DNA from: AWTP1-13 sp963814055
Lineage (GTDB): Bacteria > Pseudomonadota > Alphaproteobacteria > Rhizobiales > Hyphomicrobiaceae
Direction: 5' to 3'
Length of the DNA: 64,000 bases
NCBI GenBank assembly: GCA_963814055.1
Contig: CAWFBJ010000028.1
Location: 1 to 64,000, forward strand
The notes under the pieces are model-generated. The model did no database searches and was not told where the DNA came from. It was given only the letters and a program-made list of their open reading frames with translations. Made by a program: the position numbers and the translations under genes. Of the stretch, positions 56,361 to 64,000 are shown in pieces; position 1 is the first letter of the stretch; every line of letters begins with the position of its first letter.

Positions 56361-57254
56361 CTAGGAGCGCTGCCTGGGATCGAGCATATCGCGGATGGCG
56401 TCACCCAGCAGGTTGGTGCCGAACACCACGACACTGATGGCAACTCCTGGAAAGATCACCAGCCAGGGCGCGGTGCGCACGTATTCGGCTGCCGATTCCG
56501 AGAGCATGCGACCCCAGGAGGGATGCGGTTCTGGAATACCGAGCCCCAGAAACGCGAGCGCCAACTCGACCAGGATGGCCGAGCCGAACTGCGCCGTGCC
56601 CAGAACGATCAGCGGCGCCAGGGTGTTGGGGAGCACGTGTTTGATGGCGATGCGCATCTCGCTCATCCCGAGTGCGCGGGCGGCTTCCACATAGGGCATC
56701 TCCCGCAGCGAGAGCGTGTTGGACCGGATGATCCGCGCCACGTTAGGCACCAGCGGAATGGCTATGGCGATGATGGTATTGGTGAGCGAAGGGCCCAGCG
56801 ACGCGGCCATTACCAAGGCCATCACGAGCAGCGGCAACGACTGCATGATGTCGATCAGGCGCTGCACGATGAGGTCGAACCAGCCGCCGAAGAAGCCCGA
56901 CATGAGGCCCACCACCATGCCGATCAGGCACCCCAGCGCTGTCGCACCGAGCCCCACCGCCAGCGATATCCGGGCGCCGTAGATGATGCGCGAGAACACA
57001 TCGCGACCCATGAAGTCGGCGCCGAGCGTGTGCATCTCGCCGGGTGCGGCGAGCGAGGAGCGCGCACTGGTCGTCAGCGGGTCGTATGTCGCGATCAAGT
57101 CGGCGAACACAGCCGTCGCCACGAAGGCAATCATGATGAGCGCGCCGATGGCGCCCAGCGGATAGCGCCGCATGAAGAACATGACTGCGCCCAGCCGAGT
57201 ATCGACATGAGCACCAGCGCGCGTAAGCCCCGCCTCGTGATCGACTACTGCCAC
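56361..57254 (-). CDS. Dipeptide-type ABC permease (DppC-like)
   Basis: A 297-residue permease with a GTG start at 57254, just after GAGGAG and the preceding TGA; the ORF opens at 57296. 'PLGAIGALIMIAFVATAVFA' is the first helix, 'FMGRDVFSRIIYGARISLAV' the DppC-specific block, 'EAARALGMSEMRIAIKHVLP' the EAA coupling loop, and 'ELALAFLGLGIPEPHPSWGR' the conserved end. It forms half of the transmembrane channel. Confidence 0.92.
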   Translation of the reverse strand: MAVVDHEAGLTRAGAHVDTRLGAVMFFMRRYPLGAIGALIMIAFVATAVFADLIATYDPLTTSARSSLAAPGEMHTLGADFMGRDVFSRIIYGARISLAVGLGATALGCLIGMVVGLMSGFFGGWFDLIVQRLIDIMQSLPLLVMALVMAASLGPSLTNTIIAIAIPLVPNVARIIRSNTLSLREMPYVEAARALGMSEMRIAIKHVLPNTLAPLIVLGTAQFGSAILVELALAFLGLGIPEPHPSWGRMLSESAAEYVRTAPWLVIFPGVAISVVVFGTNLLGDAIRDMLDPRQRS

Positions 57255-57258
57255 GCCG

Positions 57259-58206
57259 TCACTCCTCGTATTTGATGCGTGGATCGAGCACCACATAGGT
57301 CATGTCGACGATGAAGTTGACAACCACGACCACGATGGCAATGAACATCACCAGGTTCTGCACGATCGGGTAGTCGCGCCACCGGATCGCTTCCACCAGG
57401 AAGCGCGCCACACCCGGAATATTGAAAACCGTTTCGGTCACGATCAATCCCCCGATCAGGAATGCCGCCTCGATGCCGATGATGGTCACCACCGGCAGCA
57501 TAGCGTTGCGCAGGGCGTGATCGTAGTTGACGGTGGGGTCCGATGCTCCCTTGGCGCGGGCGGTTCGAATGTAATCCTGCCGCAGCACCTCCAGCATCGA
57601 AGAACGCGTTAGGCGCATCACCAGCGCGGAAGTGCGAAAACCCACGGCGGCGGCGGGGATGCTGAGCAGTGCAATCTCGCGCCAGAAATTATCGGGGGTG
57701 CTCCGATAGATCGGAATCCATCCGAACCATTGCACGCACGCCATCAGGATGAGCAGCCCCAGCCAGAAGGAGGGCAGCGACAGGCCGCTCAGGCTGACGA
57801 CGCGCAGCGCATAATCGAGAGGCGTGTTCTGGCGCACGGCGCTGATGACACCGAGCGGCACCCCGAACAGAATGGAAAACAGCAGCGCCAGCACCGCCAG
57901 CTTGGCCGTGACCGGGATGCGCGGCAGGATCTCGTCGATCGCCGGTTTCTCGGACACGAACGCGTAGCCCAGGTCGCCGCGCGCCAGACCCGAGATCCAG
58001 GTCACGTATTGGGTGACGATCGGCTGATCGAGCCCGAGCTGCCGCTCGATCTTGGCCTTCTGCGCCGGGTTCACGAACCCGGCGCTATCGAAAATGATGT
58101 CGGTGATGTTGCCCGGCACGAGGCGCAGCATGACGAAGATCAGCACCGACATGCCAAACAGCGTCAGCAGCATCAGCAGGAAGCGGCGTATCAGATAGGC
58201 TCCCAC
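57259..58206 (-). CDS. Dipeptide-type ABC permease (DppB-like)
   Basis: A 315-residue permease starting with GTG. 'LIRRFLLMLLTLFGMSVLIF' is the first helix, 'PIVTQYVTWISGLARGDLGY' the conserved DppB stretch, 'YIRTARAKGASDPTVNYDHA' the EAA loop and 'VTIIGIEAAFLIGGLIVTET' the helix after it. It partners the DppC-like protein four bases downstream. The substrate-binding protein gene lies just upstream, also on the minus strand. Confidence 0.93.
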   Translation of the reverse strand: MGAYLIRRFLLMLLTLFGMSVLIFVMLRLVPGNITDIIFDSAGFVNPAQKAKIERQLGLDQPIVTQYVTWISGLARGDLGYAFVSEKPAIDEILPRIPVTAKLAVLALLFSILFGVPLGVISAVRQNTPLDYALRVVSLSGLSLPSFWLGLLILMACVQWFGWIPIYRSTPDNFWREIALLSIPAAAVGFRTSALVMRLTRSSMLEVLRQDYIRTARAKGASDPTVNYDHALRNAMLPVVTIIGIEAAFLIGGLIVTETVFNIPGVARFLVEAIRWRDYPIVQNLVMFIAIVVVVVNFIVDMTYVVLDPRIKYEE

Positions 58207-58257
58207 GCGGCTCTCCGATTTAATTTTCCGCCAGTCCGGCCGGCGCGCCGGCGATGC

Positions 58258-59858
58258 TTACTTATCCAGCCACACGTCCTCGAAGCGCCAGTTGTTGTAG
58301 ATGCTGTTGTGGTGCAGCACGAAACCCTTCAGGTGCGGCTGCCAGCATGTGGCCGCGCGCTCGATAGAAGATGATGGGGCGCGCGAGATCCTCCGCCAGC
58401 CGCCTCTCGATCTCCCACACGATCTGCTTGCGCTTGGCAATGTCGGGTTCCTGCGACTGCTTGTCGATCAGCGCGTCCACCTCCTTGTTGCAGTACTGCG
58501 TGAGGTTGCGCTCCGAGTTGCAGCTGTAGTTCTCGTACAGGTTCACGTCGGGGTCATCGACGCCGACGCCGGTAAGATTGAGACCGACCGAGAATTCCTT
58601 GCGCGTGACTTTGGCGTGCCAGATGCTGGTGTCGATCACCTCCAGTTCGCCATCGATGTGGATGCTCTTGAGCTGGTCGATCAGCAGCACGGCGGGGTCG
58701 CGATAGATCGAGATGTTGCGCGTGGATACCTTCACCTTGAGCGTCTTGTCCGGCCCGTAGCCGAGGCCCTCCATGATCTTGCGCCCCTCGGCCCTGCTCT
58801 TCTCGACGTCGGCGGCATAGCCGGGCAGCGTGGCGAGCGTGTCCGGCGGCATGCCCCAGGTCCCCTCGGGCGGCGGCAGCATGACACCGGCGAGCACGTT
58901 TTTGCCCTGGCTCAGAATGTCGATGATGGACTTGCGGTCGAGCGTCAGCGCCAGTGCCTTGCGCACCTTGGCATCGTTAAACGGCGGCGCTGCCGGATTG
59001 ATGATCAGATTGGCCGAAACTCCGTCCGGCGCCAGCTCGCAGAGCGCCTTCGGCGCCTGCGCGATGACGTCCTTGAGCAGCGGCACCGTGACAGTCGGCC
59101 GAGAACGTCATATCGAACTCGCCGGCCACAAAGGCCAGAATGCGCGTGGACCGGTTCTCGATCACCTTCCATTCGATGGCATCGAGGTAGGGCCGGCCCT
59201 TCTTCCAGTAGTCGGGATTGCGCGCGAACTTGACGACATCGCCACGCTTGAACTCGACGAACTTGAAGGGCCCCGTGCCGATCGGATTGGTGCGCATGGC
59301 CTTGGTCGACACGTGGCACGGATAGACGGGCGTGTAGCCCGAGGCCAGCATGTTGAGCAACGACGACTGCGGGCGGCCCAGCACGAACGTGGCTTCGTGA
59401 TCGCCGTTGACCGTCACCTCCTTCACGTTCTGATACCAGACGGCGCGCGGGTTGCGTCGGAAGTCGTCGGCCGTATCCTTGCCCATCAGCTTGGCCCAGG
59501 TGCACTGCACGTCCTTGGCCGTGAACGGCTTGCCGTCGTGCCATGTCACGCCCTGGCGCAGCTTGAAGGTCAGCTTGGTTTTGGTCGCGTCCCAGGCCCA
59601 GCTCTCGGCCAGGTCGGGAACGATGGTCTCGGTCGAATTGAGCTTCTTGGCCTGATCGAACATCACCAGGTTGTTGAACACCGCCATGAACGGCTGCACC
59701 GTCGAGATGGTCGCTTCCTCGTGGATGGAGCCGCTTGGAAGGTTGTCGCGGTGGTAGATGCGGAATGTTCCGCCCTGCTTCTGCGCAAGCGCCTCGGTGG
59801 CGGCCCAACTCAAAGAAAACAATGTTAATGCAACGGCGCAGGCAAGCTTGGCGCGCAT
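58258..59858 (-). pseudogene. Dipeptide-type substrate-binding protein, two frameshifts
   Basis: Three frames together give a full SBP_bac_5 protein of about 530 residues. The signal peptide is at the N-terminus ('AVALTLFSLSWAATEALA'), started at the ATG at 59858. The first frame has 'VTWHDGKPFTAKDVQCTWAK' and 'TNPIGTGPFKFVEFKRGDVV'. An extra base near 59093 shifts to 'VPLLKDVIAQAPKAL' and 'RKALALTLDRKSIIDILSQG'. A second shift near 58348 restores the end 'TCWQPHLKGFVLHHNSIYNN' with stop at 58258. It should capture a peptide or similar solute in the periplasm for the importer. The residues left are intact, so indel error is possible. Confidence 0.88.
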
Positions 59859-60388
59859 GGACGTTCTCCCACGGGTCTCCCGCTGAGCCGGCATCCCGAA
59901 GGCGGCAGCTCGCAGCAGCCTCAAATTCTTTGTTCAGCCACGCTAGACGCGGCCGCAGACTTGGGCAACTGGCAAATGGATGTACCCGGTCATTGCCCAG
60001 GGCCCAGCCGGAAGGGACGCGTTCCGGGCTGCGCCCAAGGCACAACTTATGAAGTTCAGATCGCCTGCACGTCGGTTCTCGCGGATTGGACGTGACGCTT
60101 ACCATCGTCATTACCCCGTGCGGGCGGGGCTGCGTGTGAAACACGAATGCCTTGTCACCATCGGCTTGCGGCTTGGGTCCTGACTTAGTCTCCGCTTGAA
60201 CATTGCGCGGCTCCGGCCAGCCGATCCGCAGGCTCGTCGCGGCTGCCTTTGGCTCGTCGGAATTTCCCAAACTTTTTTCCTCTCGCAATACCGCAACGGT
60301 GAAACCGACACGCCGCCGCCTTCGTTTAAGGGCAAAGGCTTGGAGTATCACGCCGGTCTTCAAACTTGGGCAATTGAAGGAGGTTGAT
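59859..60388. other. Divergent intergenic region
   Basis: About 530 bases between the importer operon (minus) and the Gly/Tyr-rich gene (plus). No gene is supported; open frames here lack family sequence. It holds the promoters of both sides. No clear operator was found. Confidence 0.5.
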
Positions 60389-60724
60389 ATGAAACGAAAC
60401 GCACGCGGGCTCCTGACACGGAGCGCGGCTGCGGTTGCTCTGGTCCTGCTCTATGGTCTCAGCACACTCGGCGTCTCCAGTTTCATTGGCATCCCGAAAG
60501 CAGAGGCTCGAGGCCGTGGTGGCCGTGGTGGTGGTGGCGGCCGGGGCGGAGTTCGCGGGGTCCGCGGTGGCCGCCGAGGGATCGGCAGGCGCGGCGGCGT
60601 GTGGTGGGGTGGACCCGGTCTCTATAGCTACGGCTATAATGACGCCTGCTATTGGAGCCCCCGCCGCGGGCGCTATGTCTGCCCGTACGCCTACTACCCC
60701 GGCTACTATAGCTATTACTGGTAG
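60389..60724 (+). CDS. Exported Gly/Arg/Tyr-rich low-complexity protein
   Basis: A 111-residue protein with GAAGGAGG seven bases before the ATG at 60389. The signal peptide is 'SAAAVALVLLYGLSTLGVSS' with a cleavage site near 'PKAEARG'. The mature N-terminal part is a Gly/Arg repeat ('GRGGRGGGGGRGGVRG'), the C-terminal part is Tyr-rich with two cysteines ('NDACYWSPRRGRYVCPYAYY', ending 'GYYSYYW'). Composition suggests a surface or periplasmic coat protein; function unknown. Confidence 0.7.
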   Translation: MKRNARGLLTRSAAAVALVLLYGLSTLGVSSFIGIPKAEARGRGGRGGGGGRGGVRGVRGGRRGIGRRGGVWWGGPGLYSYGYNDACYWSPRRGRYVCPYAYYPGYYSYYW

Positions 60725-60905
60725 TCGCACAGCCAGGTTCGTCGTCTTCCTCCGCTTGAAAGCGGAGGAAGCGGCGACACCTCTGTGCTGATGCGAGCGT
60801 TGCGCCGAGACTACCGCTGTCGTATTGCTGCCCCTGCGATTGTCGATAGGGGTCGAGACACGAGCCGGAAGCCGATCAGCCGGCCGCGACCCGACGCACA
60901 CGGGA

Positions 60906-61463
60906 ATGTGGCAGGTGGGCGGGGGCTCGTTGCATCACGTCATTCCAAAACAGTGGCGGCAGCGTCTCGCCTACGCAGGAATGTCGCTGCTGGTCACCTG
61001 GCATACGTTTGCCATGGTGGTGGCGCCCTCGCCCGACAGCGACATCACCGATGCGGCGCGCTCGATTCTCGATCCCTACCTGACCCTGTTCAGGCTGGAC
61101 AACGGCTGGGGCTTCTTCGCCCCGGATGTCGGCCGCGGTTCGCAGTTCCGCTATGTCGTCGAGGACGCTGCCGGCAACCGCCACACATTCATTCCGGCGG
61201 AGACGCTGAGCCGTTTTCATCCCACGTCGATCTGGATGCGAGACCGCTACATCGCCGTCATGGAGAAGCCCAAGGCCTATGCCGACGCCGCAGGGGCGTC
61301 CTTGTGCCAGGACCACGCCGCGCTGAAGCCAATCACCGTGACCCTGTTGGAACTCGAGCAGAAGGAGTTTCTTCCTGCCGACCGGCTGAAAGGCAAACGA
61401 CCGCTCGACCCGGAGTTCGTCGACCTCAAAACCGTGAAGACCGTGCCATGCACCGTGAAGTGA
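60906..61463 (+). CDS. Conserved-looking protein coupled to an HTTM protein
   Basis: A 185-residue protein started at the ATG at 60906 (MWQVGGGSLHHVI); the ORF opens at 60825. One membrane segment near the N-terminus ('RLAYAGMSLLVTWHTFAMVV') precedes an extracytoplasmic domain: 'ILDPYLTLFRLDNGWGFFAP' and 'GSQFRYVVEDAAGNRHTFIP', with two cysteines ('CQDHAALKPITVTLLEL'). Genes like this commonly stand before HTTM genes; the stop overlaps the HTTM start by 16 bases, which points to a shared complex. The function is unknown. Confidence 0.75.
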   Translation: MWQVGGGSLHHVIPKQWRQRLAYAGMSLLVTWHTFAMVVAPSPDSDITDAARSILDPYLTLFRLDNGWGFFAPDVGRGSQFRYVVEDAAGNRHTFIPAETLSRFHPTSIWMRDRYIAVMEKPKAYADAAGASLCQDHAALKPITVTLLELEQKEFLPADRLKGKRPLDPEFVDLKTVKTVPCTVK

Positions 61464-62740
61464 CGCTGGCGCCGATTGTGGATCGAACCCTCGCCGGCGT
61501 CCGCGAGATCTGGTCCCGCATCTGGTTTCAGGACCAGCCGACGACTCCTCTTGAGATCACCCGCATCGGCGTGGGTTTTGCGCTTCTCGTCCACTACAGC
61601 CTCGCCAGTCCCTACCTCTTCACGTTCTGGGGCGACACGGGTTGGCTGCCGCGCCACCTTCTCGAGCTGATGCGCGACAATCCGTGGAAGCAATCGGCAT
61701 TCTTCTATTTCAACGCGCCCTGGCAGTGGGTCGCCTTCCACGCCGTCTTCCTGTTATGCGCGGCGGCCCTGACGCTTGGGTGGCGAACCTCCTGGGTGAA
61801 GTGGCTCGTGCTGATCGGCCACATCTCCTACGACCAGCGCAATCCGGAAATGACCTACGGCGTGCACGCGATCCTGGCGAGCCTGCTGGTGATCTTGTGC
61901 TTCGCACCGATCGGCCGTGCGATCAGCCTGGACAGGGTGCGCGAGGTGCGCCTTGCCAAGCGCAAGGACCTCGCCGCTCATCCGCCGGCGTTCACCAGCC
62001 CCTGGGCGTTCGCCTGCACGCGCCTGATGCAGATCCAGATGGCGGTTCTGTTCTTCGTCAGCGCGACCGACAAGCTCAGGGGTAACGACTGGTGGGACGG
62101 CCACGCCATATGGAACGTGTTCGTGATCGACGATTACTACAACGGCAGGCTGCTCGACCTGTTCGCGTCGCAATACTGGATGGTCAACGTGGCGACCTAT
62201 GCCACCATCCTGATCGAGATCGCCTTTCCGTTCATGATCTGGCAGCGCGCCTCGCGCCCTTACTTGCTTGCCGGCGCCGTTTTCCTGCACCTGCAGTTCG
62301 CTCTCCTCATGAACCTCTATTGCTTCTCCTTCGTCATGGTCATGGGGCACATGAGCTTCCTGTTCCCCGATTGGCTGAGCCGTCTGGGCGACGCCTGGAA
62401 GCGGCGCATGGGCGGCATGGAGATGATCTACGACGGCACCTGCGGTTTCTGTAAACGGTCGATGGCGTGGTTCCTGGCCTTCGACGGCTTGCGGCAGATT
62501 ACGGTCCGCGACTTCCGCACCAATCCCTCGCCTGTCGTCAGCGACGAGAAGATGCACAAAGCGCTCTATACCGTGCTGCCCGACGGCCGCGCGCTGCCGG
62601 GCTTCGAAGCCTATCGCTATGTCGTGCCGCGCGTGCCGGGGATGTGGTGGCTGGTGCCGTTCTTCTATGTCCCGTGGCTCAGCCGCTTTTTCGGCCACCC
62701 GATCTACAATTGGATTGCCGCCAACCGCAGCCGGCTTTAG
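61448..62740 (+). CDS. HTTM-domain membrane protein fused to a DCC thiol-oxidoreductase-like domain
   Basis: A 430-residue fusion starting at the ATG at 61448 that overlaps the previous stop. Residues about 30-310 are an HTTM domain with several helices, including 'ITRIGVGFALLVHYSLASPY', 'HAVFLLCAAALTLGWRTSWV' and 'RNPEMTYGVHAILASLLVIL'. The family is related to vitamin-K-dependent gamma-carboxylase. Residues about 324-430 are a DCC/DUF393 domain: 'MIYDGTCGFCKRSMAWFLAF' has the CxxC-type motif. The C-terminal 'ALPGFEAYRYVVPRVPGMWW' fits DUF393. Whether the two domains act on one substrate is unknown. Confidence 0.85.
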   Translation: MHREVTLAPIVDRTLAGVREIWSRIWFQDQPTTPLEITRIGVGFALLVHYSLASPYLFTFWGDTGWLPRHLLELMRDNPWKQSAFFYFNAPWQWVAFHAVFLLCAAALTLGWRTSWVKWLVLIGHISYDQRNPEMTYGVHAILASLLVILCFAPIGRAISLDRVREVRLAKRKDLAAHPPAFTSPWAFACTRLMQIQMAVLFFVSATDKLRGNDWWDGHAIWNVFVIDDYYNGRLLDLFASQYWMVNVATYATILIEIAFPFMIWQRASRPYLLAGAVFLHLQFALLMNLYCFSFVMVMGHMSFLFPDWLSRLGDAWKRRMGGMEMIYDGTCGFCKRSMAWFLAFDGLRQITVRDFRTNPSPVVSDEKMHKALYTVLPDGRALPGFEAYRYVVPRVPGMWWLVPFFYVPWLSRFFGHPIYNWIAANRSRL

Positions 62741-62749
62741 AGCCGCGGC

Positions 62750-63886
62750 ATGAAGATTCCATTTCTCAGGACCTTGCGCACGCCGGTGGACGAGTTCCTG
62801 CGAGTTGCCGCTGCCCAATGCTGCCTGCGCAAAATTCCGGAGCTGACCGTGCCGCGATCAGCAGCGCCGGATCAGCGGATGGCGGCGGTGACGGATTGGC
62901 TGGATACGCTGGACGCGCGGCAGGTGTTCAACGGCAGCGTGCTGATCGCAAAAGAGGGAAGCACCCTGCTCGAGCGCCATTGCGGGTTTGCCGACGCCGA
63001 CGGCCAGATTCCGCTGGCGGGCAACGCATCGTTCTCGCTGGCGTCGGTGTCGAAGCCGTTCACGGGCCTCGGCATCGTGATGCTGGCTCAGCGGGGAAAG
63101 CTCGGCATCGACGACGCGCTCGCGCACCACATTCCGGAGCTCACAGCCTATCGCGGCATCACCATCCGGCATCTGCTGCACCACACGTCCGGGCTGCCGG
63201 ACCATATGGGGCTGGCCGACAGGTATTGGGATCCTGACGTGACCCTCACCACCGCGGACATGATCGCTCTGTTCGTGCAGCATCGCCCGCCGCCGCGTTT
63301 CGCGCCCGGCGACCGGTTCGAATACAGCAACACCGGCTATGTCCTGCTGGGCGAGATCATCGCGCGGGCCTCGGGACGGTCCTTCATCGATTTCATGGCG
63401 GATGAAATCTTCACGCCGCTCGGCATGAAGGACAGCGCCGCCTACAATCTCACCTGCCCCGTGTGCACGCTGCAATGCCGGGCGACGGGCATGCGCCGGC
63501 GTTTCGGCTGCTTCGGCAAGCGCGTCAGCAGCGACATGAACTACCTCGACGGCGTATTCGGCGACGGCGGCATCCATGCCAGCGCCGAGGACCTCCTGCG
63601 CTGGGACGCGGCCCTGCGTGCGGGTACGCTGGTTCCCCATGACCTCTACGCGCAGGCCTACACGTCCGGCCGGCTGAACAACGGCGAGGCAACCGGCTAT
63701 GGCTTCGGCTGGGAGGTGCGGCCGCGCCAAGTCGTCGAGCACCTCGGCGAATGGGAAGGCTTCACCACCTGCCTGCGCCGCGACTTGCGCAAGCACACGC
63801 TGCTGGTGGTGCTGTCCAATCTCGGGCCCGCCGCCTGCGTCGACGAGATCAGCGCCCAGCTCGGCAGGTTTGTAGCAACCCTCTAG
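62750..63886 (+). CDS. Serine hydrolase of the beta-lactamase/DD-peptidase fold
   Basis: A 378-residue penicillin-recognising-type serine hydrolase. The catalytic S-x-x-K is 'FSLASVSKPFTG' (Ser99, Lys102). The second motif is Y192-S-N in 'RFEYSNTGYVL'. The third is near 'VVEHLGEWEGF'. 'FTPLGMKDSAAYNLTCPVC' shows a Cys-rich insertion (C236, C239, C243, C254) not usual for the family. It follows the HTTM-DCC gene by nine bases, so it is in the same operon. It could be an esterase or a peptidase; the substrate is unknown. No signal peptide is clear. Confidence 0.85.
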   Translation: MKIPFLRTLRTPVDEFLRVAAAQCCLRKIPELTVPRSAAPDQRMAAVTDWLDTLDARQVFNGSVLIAKEGSTLLERHCGFADADGQIPLAGNASFSLASVSKPFTGLGIVMLAQRGKLGIDDALAHHIPELTAYRGITIRHLLHHTSGLPDHMGLADRYWDPDVTLTTADMIALFVQHRPPPRFAPGDRFEYSNTGYVLLGEIIARASGRSFIDFMADEIFTPLGMKDSAAYNLTCPVCTLQCRATGMRRRFGCFGKRVSSDMNYLDGVFGDGGIHASAEDLLRWDAALRAGTLVPHDLYAQAYTSGRLNNGEATGYGFGWEVRPRQVVEHLGEWEGFTTCLRRDLRKHTLLVVLSNLGPAACVDEISAQLGRFVATL

Positions 63887-63890
63887 AGTT

Positions 63891-63909
63891 GTTCCATCCT
63901 AGATGGAAC
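63891..63909. terminator. Short hairpin after the serine hydrolase gene
   Basis: GTTCCATC and GATGGAAC pair over eight bases around the loop CTA, starting five bases after the stop codon. No T-run follows, so it may be an mRNA-stabilising or weak terminator hairpin. Confidence 0.45.
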
Positions 63910-63930
63910 TACAAGCCGCGCACGCGTCCT

Positions 63931-63994
63931 CGTCCTGAGCTTGTCGAAGGACGGGTCGCGCTCGGCAATGGCGTGGTTCGACAGGCTCACCACG
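63931..63994. repeat. Pair of palindromic REP-like hairpins
   Basis: CGTCCT...AGGACG at 63931-63953 and CGTGGT...ACCACG at 63972-63994 are two hairpins with opposed cores: GAGCTTGTCGA in the first is nearly the reverse complement of TCGACAGGCTC in the second. This paired palindromic unit resembles interspersed extragenic palindromes seen in many alphaproteobacteria, usually placed between genes. Confidence 0.6.
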
Positions 63995-64000
63995 GGGTCG

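Noticed and set aside
59005..60363. 452-residue minus-strand ORF over the substrate-binding protein region
   Set aside because: It is in a different frame from the SBP_bac_5 motifs and is explained as a shadow of that gene.

Overview
This is a 64 kb GC-rich chromosomal window from a free-living alphaproteobacterium. The evidence is a short cysteine-free bL36, DUF1217 repeats, OxyR/KatG and two-component glucose-side oxidoreductase genes; Reyranella-like or Hyphomicrobiales relatives are my guess, not a demonstrated placement. No rRNA operon, complete tRNA, CRISPR array or phage is visible.

Layout. 1-4.5 kb is a mobile-element graveyard: broken IS1595-, IS3- and IS110-type transposases around an intact glyoxalase I gene, ending at a tRNA/tmRNA-like 3' end with a strong terminator behind it. 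4.5-31.9 kb is a large exopolysaccharide/capsule locus. It holds an acyl/N-acyltransferase pair, an O-antigen-type polymerase, two polysaccharide deacetylases, a secreted beta-helix protein, a GMC oxidoreductase with its small subunit, a UDP-sugar 6-dehydrogenase, a flippase, a glycosyltransferase, a glucose-1-phosphate cytidylyltransferase coupled to a sugar C-methyltransferase, a TylF-like methyltransferase, a PhyH-like oxygenase, a Gfo/Idh/MocA oxidoreductase, a PIG-L deacetylase, a formyltransferase and a Wzz/BY-kinase fusion. Together they suggest a polymer built from modified (amino, methylated, possibly formylated) sugars, made by a Wzx/Wzy-type route. The best uncharacterised protein here is a 352-residue protein with two copies of a cysteine-containing domain (17221-18279).

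32.4-41 kb is metabolic and housekeeping: crotonase, cysteine hydrolase, medium-chain reductase, rpmJ, a TPR lipoprotein-like protein, a FetAB-type ABC exporter, a long DUF1217 repeat protein, a TauE-type permease and a NIPSNAP protein. 41-46.7 kb is a run of small genes, mostly secreted, including three related four-cysteine proteins, plus a cold-shock protein and rlmJ. 46.8-52.6 kb has a GGDEF/EAL protein and the divergent oxyR-katG pair. 52.6-59.9 kb has a DMT exporter divergent from a CGNR regulator and a dipeptide-type ABC importer operon. 60.4-63.9 kb has a Gly/Tyr-rich exported protein, an HTTM-DCC fusion and a serine hydrolase, followed by palindromic repeats.

A striking property of 33-59 kb is that at least six otherwise well-preserved genes are broken by single-base frameshifts, which may reflect assembly indels rather than biology. 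Start codons were chosen from ribosome-binding sites, overlaps and family alignment remembered from knowledge; no database search was run.
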